From NCBI RefSeq assembly GCF_001029435.1, contig NZ_LDOV01000002.1, positions 17,399 to 81,398 of the forward strand: a DNA stretch of 64,000 nucleotides. The letters run 5' to 3'. Source of the DNA: Photobacterium aphoticum. Lineage in GTDB: Bacteria; Pseudomonadota; Gammaproteobacteria; Enterobacterales; Vibrionaceae. Positions 1 through 8,524 of the stretch are shown one piece after another. Position numbers and translations under genes: made by a program. A model generated the notes under the pieces. That model had not been told where the DNA came from. It worked only from the letters and a program-made list of their open reading frames with translations, and made no database searches. Numbering within the stretch: the stretch's first letter is position 1; each line of letters starts with the position of its first letter.

Positions 1-173
1 ATGGCTTCGCGAATGGCAGTACGACTGACTCCGTACATTTCCCCCAGCTCCACTTCACCCGGTAAAATCTCACCCGGGGCCGTTTCGCCACGTAGGATTT
101 GCTGACCGATCAACTCAGCCAGTTTATACGACAGATTACGGCTGGTGACCTGCCGTTGCTGCGCTTGCTCCAT
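1..173 (-). CDS. GntR/FadR-type transcriptional regulator, N-terminal part (truncated by window edge)
   Basis: The minus strand encodes the first 57 residues of a protein beginning MEQAQQRQVTSRNLSYKLAE, with an ATG at 173 and a GGAGG ribosome site just upstream. The segment LRGETAPGEILPGEVELGE followed by MYGVSRTAIREA is the winged helix-turn-helix of the GntR family, FadR subgroup. These regulators bind DNA with the N-terminal domain and a small carboxylate or sugar acid with the C-terminal domain, which lies outside the window, so the ligand cannot be named. Any genes it controls are probably further left. The family call is firm; the function within it is open. Confidence 0.8.
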   Translation of the reverse strand, partial: MEQAQQRQVTSRNLSYKLAELIGQQILRGETAPGEILPGEVELGEMYGVSRTAIREA

Positions 174-521
174 TGACTTCCTCCAAAGGCTTTTGTTATT
201 GCCCTGTCTGGCCTAGGCCGACAGGCTCTTAGTTGCCAACATGGCTGCATTAGACCATAAAGCGACGGCGGAGAAACGGCTTATCTTCACAGATGCCGAT
301 ATCCTTAACAGTTCCCTCTGGTCACCGTACAGAGAAGGGGATGAAACCATCTCGAAATATGGTTAATAATCACTCGACTTAAGAATAGGTTATTGCTATT
401 CTCGCGGCGAAAAAAACAGCACATACCCTTATTTCCGGCGAGGAACGGCTCAGCCAACAGCACACACGGCAGTAGGGGAATTATTTCTGGCCACGGATGC
501 GCCTCATCACAAAGGTGAATC
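174..521. other. Non-coding gap upstream of the GntR-type gene
   Basis: No reading frame here looks real; those present lack a ribosome site and family resemblance. The only structure I see is a near-perfect palindrome at 203-225 (CCTGTCTGGCC, then TA, then GGCCGACAGG). It lies about 30 bases upstream of the GntR-type start codon, where an operator or a 5' leader hairpin could sit. The rest shows nothing I can identify. Confidence 0.4.
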
Positions 522-698
522 ATGCGCCCCGCTTCTTACGCTCGCTCCAGCACACCCCGCAGCCCATCCCGTTTTCGCACGACCTCTCATGCGCCAACGT
601 GTAAAGCCAAGCCGCAAACCGCGACGGTGGCACCGCTGCCAACCCCAGCTGTCACACCTGTGACGACGGTCCCTGTGCAGGGTGAGCACGCCGCATAA
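522..698 (+). CDS. Possible small Pro/Thr-rich protein (58 aa)
   Basis: An ATG at 522 is preceded by AAAGGTGAATC, an acceptable ribosome site, and opens a 58-codon frame ending TAA at 696-698. A strong intrinsic terminator follows ten bases later. The product is rich in Pro, Thr, Ala and Arg near the N-terminus, with a low-complexity Thr/Pro/Val tail, no obvious membrane segment and no family I recognise. The start signal and terminator argue for a transcription unit; the odd composition argues against a conserved protein. It could instead be a small RNA. Confidence 0.35.
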   Translation: MRPASYARSSTPRSPSRFRTTSHAPTCKAKPQTATVAPLPTPAVTPVTTVPVQGEHAA

Positions 699-706
699 TG
701 CGTGCA

Positions 707-735
707 TAAAGGCAGCCATTCGCGCTGCCTTTTAT
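707..735 (+). terminator. Intrinsic terminator after the small ORF
   Basis: AAAGGCAGC (708-716) pairs with GCTGCCTTT (724-732) around a 7-base loop, followed by TTATTT. It would end transcription from the left before yihD. Confidence 0.75.
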
Positions 736-821
736 TTGTATCACGCCCCGCTTTGTTATACCGTTACCCCCACAAAAATTATGACAATAATATTCATCAG
801 CCTTTATTTGTGGAGTGATCT

Positions 822-1088
822 ATGAAGACGCATCGCGTAAACGAACTTATCGAATTGTTGCACCCTGAGTGGCAAAAAGATCCGGATCTGAATCTGGTGA
901 AATTCCTGCTGAAACTGGCAGAAGAAGCCAAGTACGAAGGCCGTCTCGAAGAGCTCACTGACGACGTGCTGATCTACCACCTGAAAATGCGCAACAGTGA
1001 CAAGCAAGAGATGATCCCAGGTCTGGCTAAAGACTGTGAAGATGACTTCAAAACGGCGATCCTACGCGCCCGTGGCATCATCAAGTAA
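822..1088 (+). CDS. yihD: YihD family protein (DUF1040)
   Basis: This 88-residue acidic, helical, soluble protein begins [17 protein letters not shown] and matches the YihD/DUF1040 family of gammaproteobacteria in length and sequence. GTGGAGTGATCT precedes the ATG. Its biochemical role is not established. In E. coli it lies immediately before srkA and dsbA; here ccoG has come between yihD and srkA, but the association with dsbA remains. Confidence 0.9.
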   Translation: MKTHRVNELIELLHPEWQKDPDLNLVKFLLKLAEEAKYEGRLEELTDDVLIYHLKMRNSDKQEMIPGLAKDCEDDFKTAILRARGIIK

Positions 1089-1396
1089 GCCCTTTTTTTG
1101 CCAGTCAGCCCCGTGCTGGCTGGCGCACTGCGACTCTCTCCCGCTTTCTTAATACCTCCCTTATCCATTTACGCCTTATCCATTCCCCCCGTTCGTATCG
1201 CTAAATTCCAGCGAGATCTCAATTCTGACGCGCCTGCTCCCTGTCGCTTCCCGGTCTGCGATATACTCAGCCAGTAACATTTTTGTTGCATTCTCACTGC
1301 TAAATTACAACACCTGCTAACAGGGACGCCGACCTCGTTTCGGCGATTGCCGCCTGCTCTTCTCACCGAAAGCGCGGTCTTCAAGGAAGCCATGTC
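1089..1396. other. Intergenic region between yihD and ccoG
   Basis: The gap contains one hairpin, GCCAGTCAGC (1100-1109) with GCTGGCTGGC (1115-1124). It has a T-run before it but none after, so it is not a standard rightward terminator. A ccoG promoter is expected in the remainder, but I see no convincing -35/-10 pair and no clear FNR box. Confidence 0.4.
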
Positions 1397-2836
1397 ATGA
1401 GCCAAGAAAAAATTGCTATCAAGGATGTCACCCCACCGAGCGGCCATACCTCCGCCCCCAACCCGCAAACACACAAGGGCAAGGCGGATCGGTTTAACCC
1501 TAATAACCGCATTTATGTCCGTGCCGTCAAAGGCATCTACCAACAGTTGCGCCGCCGCATGGGCTGGCTGCTGATGGCGCTGTTTATGGGACTGCCATGG
1601 ATCCCGTACGGCGACCGGCAAGCCATTTTGCTGGATATCTCACAGCAACAGTTCCATTTTTTCGGCACCACCTTCTGGCCGCAAGATCTCACCTTGCTGG
1701 CCACCTTGTTTATGATCGCGGCCTTTGCCCTGTTTTTTATCACCACCTTTTTAGGCCGCGTCTGGTGCGGGTACCTGTGTCCGCAAACGGTCTGGACCTT
1801 CATTTACATCTGGTTTGAAGAAAAACTGGAAGGGGCCGCCAACAAACGGCGTAAACAAGACAGCCTGCCGCAGACCCGTCATCTGATGGTGCGAAAAACC
1901 CTCAAGCATCTGGCCTGGCTGGCGGTCGCGCTGGTGACCGGCCTGACCTTCATCGGCTATTTCCTGCCTATTCATAACCTGATCGGCGACTTCTTTACCC
2001 TGAACCTAGGCACCTGGCCAACCTTCTGGGTCCTGTTTTTCACGGCCTGTACCTATGCCAATGCCGGTTGGATGCGAACCATCGTCTGTATCCACATGTG
2101 TCCTTACGCCCGTTTCCAGTCGGCAATGTTTGATAAAGACACCTACATCGTCGGCTACGATACGGCACGTGGCGAACAGCGCGGCCCACGCTCACGCAAA
2201 CAAGATCACCACGCGTTAGGGCTGGGCGACTGCATTGACTGCAACCTGTGTGTGCAAGTGTGCCCGACCGGTATCGATATTCGGGATGGCCTACAATACG
2301 AGTGCATTAACTGCGGCGCCTGTGTCGATGCCTGCGATCAGACCATGGCGCGCATGGGCTACGAAACCCGCCTGCTCAGCTACACCACGGAGCACAAACT
2401 GGAAGGACACCAAACCACCATTTTGCGCCCGAAACTGATCGGCTATGGCACAGTGATGGGGGCGATGATCGGCCTGTTTTTCTACCTGCTGCAAGCTGTC
2501 CAACCCATGGGGCTAGATGTGCTGCGCGATCGCAGCCAGCTGTTCAAAATCAACAGCGAAGGCTTGGTGGAAAACACCTATACCCTGAAAATCCTCAATA
2601 AAACCCAGCACGCCGCGCACTACCAGCTCAGCGTGCACGGCCTTGAAGATGTGCAGTGGTATGGCGATCAAACCATTTCTGTCGCCGCCGGCGAGGTGTT
2701 TACCCTGCCGATCAGCTTAGGGGTCGATCCGGTAGTGCTGGACAGCCCGATCGCCGAGATCACCTTTACGCTGTTAAGACCCAGCGATGGCCATCAGATC
2801 CACGCCGAAAGCCGCTTTATTGGCGAGTTGCGTTAA
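1397..2836 (+). CDS. ccoG: CcoG (FixG/RdxA) cytochrome cbb3 oxidase accessory ferredoxin
   Basis: This 479-residue inner-membrane protein is of the CcoG/FixG/RdxA family, reported to act as a cupric reductase in maturation of the CuB site of cbb3-type cytochrome c oxidase. About five hydrophobic segments are visible, at roughly 55-75, 100-130, 175-195, 210-230 and 350-370. A WCGYLCPQTVW motif follows the second. A bacterial-type ferredoxin region carries CIDCNLCVQVCP near 279 and CINCGACVDAC near 303, enough cysteines for two 4Fe-4S clusters. The C-terminal 100 residues form the periplasmic Ig-like FixG domain. The ccoNOPQ genes it serves are not in the window. Confidence 0.95.
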   Translation: MSQEKIAIKDVTPPSGHTSAPNPQTHKGKADRFNPNNRIYVRAVKGIYQQLRRRMGWLLMALFMGLPWIPYGDRQAILLDISQQQFHFFGTTFWPQDLTLLATLFMIAAFALFFITTFLGRVWCGYLCPQTVWTFIYIWFEEKLEGAANKRRKQDSLPQTRHLMVRKTLKHLAWLAVALVTGLTFIGYFLPIHNLIGDFFTLNLGTWPTFWVLFFTACTYANAGWMRTIVCIHMCPYARFQSAMFDKDTYIVGYDTARGEQRGPRSRKQDHHALGLGDCIDCNLCVQVCPTGIDIRDGLQYECINCGACVDACDQTMARMGYETRLLSYTTEHKLEGHQTTILRPKLIGYGTVMGAMIGLFFYLLQAVQPMGLDVLRDRSQLFKINSEGLVENTYTLKILNKTQHAAHYQLSVHGLEDVQWYGDQTISVAAGEVFTLPISLGVDPVVLDSPIAEITFTLLRPSDGHQIHAESRFIGELR

Positions 2837-2848
2837 CGCCACCCTCGC

Positions 2849-2884
2849 ACCGCATTGCTGCCGGTTTGACAGCAATGCGGTTAT
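2849..2884 (+). terminator. Strong hairpin after ccoG
   Basis: CCGCATTGCTG (2850-2860) and CAGCAATGCGG (2870-2880) form a perfect 11-bp stem with a 9-base loop, followed by only TTAT. The short T-tract makes it a weak terminator or a 3'-end stabiliser. It lies between ccoG and srkA. Confidence 0.5.
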
Positions 2885-2926
2885 ACTCGACAACACATTC
2901 TTTGTTTACCTTGCGGAAGTTGCTTC

Positions 2927-3916
2927 ATGACAGCACAGAACGGGTTTAGTTTTGCTGATCTCGGCCCCGATCAGCTTTTGGATGCCCTCGACAGTACCGG
3001 TATTCGTGCCGAGTCCGGCCTGCTGGCGCTTAACAGTTACGAAAACCGGGTGTACCAGTTCACCGCCGAAGACGGTGCCCGCTATGTCACCAAATTCTAC
3101 CGCCCACAGCGTTGGACTGATGAGCAGATCGCGGAAGAGCACCAGTTCACTTTAGCCTTGGCCGAGCAAGATATTCCGGTCGCGGCGCCCATCGCTCTCA
3201 ATGGCCAGACGTTGCACCACTTCAACGGTCACCGTTTTGCCCTGTTCCCGAGTCTGGGCGGACGCCAGTTTGAAGTAGACAATTTTGATCAACTGGAGTG
3301 GGTCGGCCGCTACTTGGGCCGCATTCATCAGGTCGGCAAGCAACAGGCCTTTACCCACCGCCCGACCATGGGACTGGACGAATACCTGCATCAGCCACGT
3401 CAGGTGCTGGAAAACACCGACTTGATCCCGGATCACTTAAAGCACGCCTTTTTTGCCGATCTCGACACGCTGATCGGTGAGCTGAGCCAACACTGGCAGA
3501 CTGACTGGACACCGGTACGTCTGCACGGCGATTGCCACCCGGGTAATATTTTATGGCGTGACAGCCCGCTGTTTGTCGATTTGGATGATGCACGTAACGG
3601 GCCGGCGGTACAGGATTTGTGGATGCTACTTAACGGTGAGCGTGCCGATCAACTGGCTCAGTTAGACACAATTTTGGACGCATATAACGAATTTTCAGAT
3701 TTCGACCCACGTGAATTGAAACTCATTGAGCCTTTGCGCGGTCTTAGAATGGTACATTACATGGCATGGCTGGCCCGACGCTGGGAAGATCCCGCGTTCC
3801 CTCAGGCTTTTCCTTGGTTTGCCGACGCCAAGTATTGGGAAGGGCAGGTGCTGGCCTTCAAAGAGCAACTGGCGGCCCTTCAGGAGCCAACGTTGCAACT
3901 GATGCCACAATGGTAA
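2927..3916 (+). CDS. srkA: Stress response kinase A (YihE family Ser/Thr kinase)
   Basis: This 329-residue cytoplasmic kinase of the aminoglycoside-phosphotransferase/choline-kinase fold matches E. coli SrkA (YihE, 328 aa), which counteracts stress-induced death linked to the MazEF and Cpx responses. The catalytic loop is LHGDCHPGNILW (H200, Asp202) and the metal-binding segment is LFVDLDDARNGP (around 218). The ATG at 2927 follows GCGGAAGTTGCTTC. It lies directly before dsbA, as in enterobacteria, where the pair shares Cpx-responsive transcription; I did not identify a CpxR box here. Confidence 0.95.
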   Translation: MTAQNGFSFADLGPDQLLDALDSTGIRAESGLLALNSYENRVYQFTAEDGARYVTKFYRPQRWTDEQIAEEHQFTLALAEQDIPVAAPIALNGQTLHHFNGHRFALFPSLGGRQFEVDNFDQLEWVGRYLGRIHQVGKQQAFTHRPTMGLDEYLHQPRQVLENTDLIPDHLKHAFFADLDTLIGELSQHWQTDWTPVRLHGDCHPGNILWRDSPLFVDLDDARNGPAVQDLWMLLNGERADQLAQLDTILDAYNEFSDFDPRELKLIEPLRGLRMVHYMAWLARRWEDPAFPQAFPWFADAKYWEGQVLAFKEQLAALQEPTLQLMPQW

Positions 3917-3985
3917 TAATACCTATAATATCAATGGATAAGTAACCCCGTTATTTCAATCCTTTTTAAGGGAGTAACTCGCGAC

Positions 3986-4588
3986 ATGTTTAAAAAGTTT
4001 TTCGTTCTGCTCAGCGCAATCCTGTTTTCTGTCTCTGTTCAGGCGGCTCAGTTCAAAGAAGGCGATCACTACAAAGTGTTGGATCTGCCGAAATCCAGCA
4101 GCCCACTGGTGACAGAGTTTTACTCGTTCTACTGCCCGGCCTGTAACCGTTTTGAGCCGATGATCCAGGAGCTGAAGAAAACCCTGCCGGACAACGCCAA
4201 GTTCCAGAAAAACCACGTCTCTTTCATGGGTGGCAGCATGGGTGAGTCCATGAGTAAGGCGTACGCGACAGCCGTCGTATTGGGTGTGGAAGACAAAATC
4301 ACCCCTGTGCTGTTTGCCCGTATCCATGACATGCAAAAGCCGCCACGTAACGATGCCGAGCTGCGTCAGATCTTCATTGACGAAGGCGTAAAAGCGGAAG
4401 ACTTTGACGGTGCTTTCAACAGCTTTGCAGTGAACTCTATGGTGAACCGTTACAACAAAGCGTTCCAGGACAGCGATCTGACCGGTGTCCCTGCCGTTGT
4501 GGTGAACAACAAGTATGTGGTACAGACCGGCAAGATCCGCTCGGCGGACGAGTACTTCCAGTTGGTGAACTTCCTGCTGACCAAATAA
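3986..4588 (+). CDS. dsbA: Thiol:disulfide interchange protein DsbA, with CPAC active site
   Basis: This 200-residue periplasmic oxidoreductase introduces disulfide bonds into exported proteins and is re-oxidised by DsbB. A signal peptide (residues 1-20, ending SVQA) precedes the mature part. The thioredoxin-fold active site reads [11 protein letters not shown], with Cys50 and Cys53, and the cis-proline loop reads GVPAVVV. The active-site dipeptide is Pro-Ala, whereas E. coli and most Vibrio DsbA have Pro-His; the codons TGC CCG GCC TGT leave no doubt. This His normally stabilises the reduced thiolate, so a weaker oxidant is expected. GGGAGTAA precedes the ATG, and a terminator follows. Confidence 0.96.
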   Translation: MFKKFFVLLSAILFSVSVQAAQFKEGDHYKVLDLPKSSSPLVTEFYSFYCPACNRFEPMIQELKKTLPDNAKFQKNHVSFMGGSMGESMSKAYATAVVLGVEDKITPVLFARIHDMQKPPRNDAELRQIFIDEGVKAEDFDGAFNSFAVNSMVNRYNKAFQDSDLTGVPAVVVNNKYVVQTGKIRSADEYFQLVNFLLTK

Positions 4589-4603
4589 TCCTGCCTCTCA
4601 GGA

Positions 4604-4634
4604 ACAAAAAAGGGCCGTTCGGCCCTTTTTTATT
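4604..4634. terminator. Bidirectional terminator between dsbA and comM
   Basis: An A-run, AGGGCCG, TTC-containing loop, CGGCCCT and a T-run form a compact stem flanked by A and T tracts. It can therefore end both the rightward dsbA and the leftward comM transcripts. Confidence 0.85.
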
Positions 4635-4681
4635 GTCTGTCGTTTACCGGCTTCACGGCGCGCTCATCCGTCTCATCACTC

Positions 4682-6208
4682 TCACACGGTTTGCGCCGTC
4701 AGCTGACGCAGTAACCTGTCCATCGCACGATACCCCAAGGCTTCGGCTAAATGCCCTCGCTCTATCTGGGCGCTGCCAGCCAAATCGGCAATGGTGCGGG
4801 CCACTTTGATGATCCGGTGATAAGCCCGAATCGACAGCCCGAGCTGGTGCAGCGCACTTTCCAAAAATTCCGCATCGCTGCGTGCCAAGGCACAGTGGCT
4901 GTCCAGCTCGCGGGTCGACAACAAAGCATTGACCTTGCCCGCCCGGCTTAACATGGTATCCCGGGCAGTATGCACCCGCCGGCGGATCACCGCGCTGGGC
5001 TCGCCGCGATCGCCGCCTTCTGCCAGTGTGCCTCGGGGCAGAGCAGGGATCTCAATCGACATATCAAAGCGATCTAACAACGGACCGGACAAGCGGCTGA
5101 GGTAGCGCAAAATGGCCTGCGGGTTTGTACGCGACTGGTTCCCTTCGTAATAACCGGTCGGACTGGGGTTGAGCGCGCCAATAAGCTGAAAACGAGCCGG
5201 GAAGGTGGTTTTGCTGGTGGCACGCGAGATCACGATCTCACCGGATTCCAGCGGTTCGCGTAGAGAATCCAGCACTTTACGCTCAAATTCCGGCATTTCA
5301 TCCAAAAAGAGAATGCCGTTGTGTGACAGGGAGATCTCCCCCGGACGCGGTACCGAGCCGCCGCCTACCAAGGCGGCCATCGAGCTGGAGTGGTGCGGCG
5401 TGCGAAACGGGCGTTGTCGCCAGTTGCCTTCATGAATACGCTGCGGCGTTAACGACGCCACGGCCGCCGTTTGCAAGGCTTCTTCAATACTCATCTCCGG
5501 CAACAAATCCCGCAAGCGCGAAGCCAGCATGGTTTTTCCGGTACCGGGCGGGCCGAGAAACAGCAAATTGTGGCCACCGGCAGCAGCGATTTCCAGCGCC
5601 CGCTTACCTTGTTGCTGACCGATAATATCCTGCATATCTCGCTCATTCCCAGTCGTTTCCGCTACGCTCGGCGGCGACAGGGTTAACCCCAATGCGGTTT
5701 GCCCATGCAGGTGGGCACACACCGCCAACAACGAAGGGGCCGACTTGTGTAAATCCCTTCCCACCAGAGCCACCTGATCGCCGTTATCATCGGGCACCAC
5801 CAAGCACCGTTTGGCCTGTTTGGCCGCCAGTGCCGCCGGTAATGCACCCTTGACCGGACGCAGTTCTCCCGACAGAGCCAGCTCACCTAAAAACTCATAA
5901 CTATTAAGCACTTCCATCGGTATTTGTTCCGATGCCGCTAAAATCCCCAGTGCGATAGGCAAGTCAAACCGGCCGCCTTCTTTGGGCAGATCCGCCGGTG
6001 CCAAATTGACCGTGATCCGACGCGAGGGAAACTCAAAACCGGCATTCACAATGGCGCTGCGCACCCGATCTTTGGCCTCTTTCACACTGGTTTCCGGCAG
6101 GCCCACCAAGGCCAGAGCCGGCATCCCGTTACTGATATGTACCTCAACCGTCACGGCGGGCGCTTCCACCCCGACACACGCACGACTGTGAACGATAGCT
6201 AGGTTCAT
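4682..6208 (-). CDS. comM: ComM/YifB family AAA+ helicase (Mg-chelatase-like)
   Basis: This 508-residue cytoplasmic AAA+ protein matches ComM (YifB), a hexameric helicase that promotes branch migration and integration of incoming DNA during natural transformation in Vibrio and Haemophilus. The N-terminal Lon-like domain begins MNLAIVHSRACVGVEAPAV. The Walker A motif GPPGTGKT is near 219-226, a Walker B region contains GILFLDEMPEF, and a C-terminal Mg-chelatase domain follows. GGAGGCGTC precedes the ATG. It is divergent from the ilv operon, the same neighbour as in E. coli. It suggests competence potential but does not prove it. Confidence 0.95.
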   Translation of the reverse strand: MNLAIVHSRACVGVEAPAVTVEVHISNGMPALALVGLPETSVKEAKDRVRSAIVNAGFEFPSRRITVNLAPADLPKEGGRFDLPIALGILAASEQIPMEVLNSYEFLGELALSGELRPVKGALPAALAAKQAKRCLVVPDDNGDQVALVGRDLHKSAPSLLAVCAHLHGQTALGLTLSPPSVAETTGNERDMQDIIGQQQGKRALEIAAAGGHNLLFLGPPGTGKTMLASRLRDLLPEMSIEEALQTAAVASLTPQRIHEGNWRQRPFRTPHHSSSMAALVGGGSVPRPGEISLSHNGILFLDEMPEFERKVLDSLREPLESGEIVISRATSKTTFPARFQLIGALNPSPTGYYEGNQSRTNPQAILRYLSRLSGPLLDRFDMSIEIPALPRGTLAEGGDRGEPSAVIRRRVHTARDTMLSRAGKVNALLSTRELDSHCALARSDAEFLESALHQLGLSIRAYHRIIKVARTIADLAGSAQIERGHLAEALGYRAMDRLLRQLTAQTV

Positions 6209-6344
6209 GACGCCTCCATCCTGATAACACTTTCATCAAATAAGTTAATGAATTACTTAAAATAAGTTTCACCTATAGACTATTTATGCAGCGAAGATGG
6301 GAAATAATTTATACTTTTTGCTTGTCATGTGAGCAACCTCTGTG

Positions 6345-6372
6345 TTACCACTTAGTGAACACAACGTATAAA
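6345..6372 (+). promoter_or_regulatory. Candidate ilv operon promoter
   Basis: TTACCA (6345-6350) and TATAAA (6367-6372) are 16 bases apart, about 25 bases before the leader-peptide ATG. The match is moderate, and other AT-rich hexamers occur nearby. Confidence 0.35.
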
Positions 6373-6396
6373 CACAAAAAACCGGACAGACAGTCA

Positions 6397-6489
6397 ATGC
6401 GATTTACCGCCAGCACTCTTATTCTCATTCTCAACGTCATCGTGGTGATTATTCTGCCGCGAGGGGGGCGAGCAGGCGGAAAATCGTAA
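6397..6489 (+). CDS. ilvL: ilv operon leader peptide
   Basis: A 30-residue reading frame begins MRFTAS. Of residues 8-20, twelve of thirteen are Leu, Ile or Val (four Leu, five Ile and three Val). It ends 22 bases before a GC-rich hairpin followed by a T-run. This is the classic design of the ilvGMEDA attenuator: ribosomes stalling for lack of charged Leu, Ile or Val tRNA would prevent terminator formation. The stop is TAA at 6487-6489. Thr codons are few and lie only near the start. The sequence differs from E. coli IlvL but keeps its logic. Confidence 0.9.
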   Translation: MRFTASTLILILNVIVVIILPRGGRAGGKS

Positions 6490-6508
6490 CGAACAACACG
6501 CACGCAAA

Positions 6509-6547
6509 TCAGCCCCCGCAGCCACTAGGCTCGGGGGCTTTTTTTTA
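6509..6547 (+). terminator. ilv attenuator terminator
   Basis: AGCCCCCG (6511-6518) pairs with CGGGGGCT (6532-6539) and is followed by a run of eight T. It lies between the leader peptide and ilvG. Confidence 0.9.
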
Positions 6548-6607
6548 AACACGTTTTAAACCAGAAACCATCAAGCATGTCGCAACCACGGAACAGGGAG
6601 AGCAGCG

Positions 6608-8260
6608 ATGACGGGAGCAGAGTTAGTCGTAGCCGCGCTGCATCAGCAGGGTATCACCACCATTTTTGGCTATCCGGGCGGAGCCATTATGCCGATCTAC
6701 GACGCCTTATATGACGGCGGGGTCGAGCACATTTTATGTCGCCATGAACAAGGGGCCGCGATGGCCGCCATCGGCATGGCACGCGCCACGCAAGACGTCG
6801 CCGTGTGCATGGCCACTTCCGGACCGGGTGCCACCAACCTCGTCACCGGCCTTGCTGACGCCTTTCTGGATTCCGTCCCGCTGGTGGCGATCACCGGCCA
6901 GGTAGCCAGCTCCCATATCGGTACCGATGCCTTTCAGGAAATGGACGTGATCGGCATGTCACTGGCCTGTACCAAACACAGCTACTTAGTCACCGACATC
7001 CACGAACTGGCACCGACCTTGGCCGAAGCCTTTGTGGTCGCCAAAAGTGGCCGTCCGGGTCCGGTGATTGTCGATATCGCCAAAGATGTGCAGCTGGCCC
7101 AAGTGCCGGAAACCGATCGCATCGTCACGCCTATCACGCCACCGGCGATCCCAACCGTGACCGAGACACAAATCCGTGACGCCCAAGCCTTGCTGTCAGC
7201 CAGTCAGCGTCCGGTCTTGTATGTGGGCGGCGGCGTGCAACTGGCCCATGCCACCGACACCGTCCGTCAATTCCTGACCATGAACCCGATGCCTTCGGTC
7301 AGCACCCTGAAAGGGCTCGGCACCATTGCCCGCCACGATCCACACTATTTAGGCATGCTGGGCATGCACGGCACCAAAGCGGCCAACCTGATCGTGCAGG
7401 AATGTGACTTGTTGATCGTGGTCGGCGCCCGTTTTGATGACCGCGTGACCGGTAAACTCGACACCTTTGCGCCTCATGCCAAAGTCATCCATTTAGACAT
7501 CGATGCAGCGGAGTTTAATAAGCTGCGTCATGCCCATGCGCCACTGCGCGGCGATATCAATGTCATCCTGCCGCAACTAGAACTCAGTCAGGATATCGCC
7601 GATTGGGTGCACTACAGCGAACAGTTGCGCCAGCAATTCAAATGGCGTTACGACCATCCGGGTGAGCTGATCTATGCGCCGCTGCTCATGAAGCAGTTGT
7701 CCGACATGATGCCGGACAGTGCGATGGTATCCACCGATGTAGGCCAGCACCAAATGTGGGCCGCTCAACACATCCAGCCCCGCGCGCCGCAAAACTACAT
7801 CACCTCTGCGGGTCTGGGCACCATGGGCTTTGGCCTGCCGGCGGCCATGGGCGCCAAAGTGGCACGGCCGGATGACGAGTCCATTCTGATCTCCGGTGAT
7901 GGCTCTTTCATGATGAATGTGCAAGAGCTGGCGACCCTGAAGCGCCGCCAGATCCCGGTCAAGATGGTCCTCATCAATAACCAGCGTTTGGGCATGGTGC
8001 GCCAGTGGCAGTCGCTGTTCTTTGATGGCCGCCACAGCGAAACCATCCTCGATGACAACCCGGATTTTGTCATGCTGGCCAAGGCTTTTGATATTCCGGG
8101 CCAGACCATCACCCGTAAAGAAGAAGTACAGCCAGCCTTAGAAACGATGCTGGCCAGCAAGACCCCGTATCTGCTGCATGTACTGATCGCCGAAGAAGAC
8201 AATGTGTGGCCGCTGGTTCCGCCGGGCGCCGCCAACCAAGACATGCTGGAGAATACCTAA
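6608..8260 (+). CDS. ilvG: Acetolactate synthase II large (catalytic) subunit
   Basis: This intact 550-residue ThDP-dependent enzyme condenses two pyruvates to acetolactate, or pyruvate with 2-oxobutyrate to acetohydroxybutyrate, as the first common step of valine, leucine and isoleucine synthesis. The catalytic Glu47 lies in [10 protein letters not shown]. The ThDP/Mg motif GDGSFMMN begins near 430. The length and the adjacent IlvM identify the IlvG isozyme rather than IlvB or IlvI. Unlike E. coli K-12 ilvG it has no frameshift. Its stop codon overlaps the ilvM start. Confidence 0.97.
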   Translation: MTGAELVVAALHQQGITTIFGYPGGAIMPIYDALYDGGVEHILCRHEQGAAMAAIGMARATQDVAVCMATSGPGATNLVTGLADAFLDSVPLVAITGQVASSHIGTDAFQEMDVIGMSLACTKHSYLVTDIHELAPTLAEAFVVAKSGRPGPVIVDIAKDVQLAQVPETDRIVTPITPPAIPTVTETQIRDAQALLSASQRPVLYVGGGVQLAHATDTVRQFLTMNPMPSVSTLKGLGTIARHDPHYLGMLGMHGTKAANLIVQECDLLIVVGARFDDRVTGKLDTFAPHAKVIHLDIDAAEFNKLRHAHAPLRGDINVILPQLELSQDIADWVHYSEQLRQQFKWRYDHPGELIYAPLLMKQLSDMMPDSAMVSTDVGQHQMWAAQHIQPRAPQNYITSAGLGTMGFGLPAAMGAKVARPDDESILISGDGSFMMNVQELATLKRRQIPVKMVLINNQRLGMVRQWQSLFFDGRHSETILDDNPDFVMLAKAFDIPGQTITRKEEVQPALETMLASKTPYLLHVLIAEEDNVWPLVPPGAANQDMLENT

Positions 8261-8511
8261 TGGATAGATATTTACTCGACATCAAGGCTGATGATAAACC
8301 AGTATTACTAGAGCGGATCCTGCGCGTGATCCGTCACCGGGGTTTTGTGATCAAGCAAGTGACTGCGACCCAAAACCACGAGAGCAAAATCGCCAGTATC
8401 GAAATACTTGTCGACAGCGATCGTCCTATCACCACGCTGATAAACCAAATTGAGAAGCTTTGGGATATTCGCACTGTCGAAACCACGCTCGTTGAGCAGA
8501 CTCGTTTTTAA
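8260..8511 (+). CDS. ilvM: Acetolactate synthase II small (regulatory) subunit
   Basis: This 83-residue ACT-domain protein begins [20 protein letters not shown] and matches IlvM, which binds and stabilises IlvG. The start overlaps the ilvG stop by one base (TAATG), implying translational coupling. E. coli IlvM-type subunits give an enzyme relatively insensitive to valine; I expect the same here, but the sequence alone does not prove it. Confidence 0.95.
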   Translation: MDRYLLDIKADDKPVLLERILRVIRHRGFVIKQVTATQNHESKIASIEILVDSDRPITTLINQIEKLWDIRTVETTLVEQTRF

Positions 8512-8524
8512 GGAAGGAACAACA

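Noticed and set aside
305..719. Minus-strand frames of about 70 residues before yihD
   Set aside because: They lack ribosome sites and family resemblance, and the second runs opposite to a better-supported small frame ending at a terminator.
1100..1124. Hairpin after yihD as its terminator
   Set aside because: The T-run precedes rather than follows the stem, so it does not fit a rightward intrinsic terminator.
1169..1621. 150-residue minus-strand frame at the ccoG 5' end
   Set aside because: It lies antisense to the ccoG start and its gap; it is rich in His, Arg and Gln without domain pattern, a typical shadow of a real gene.
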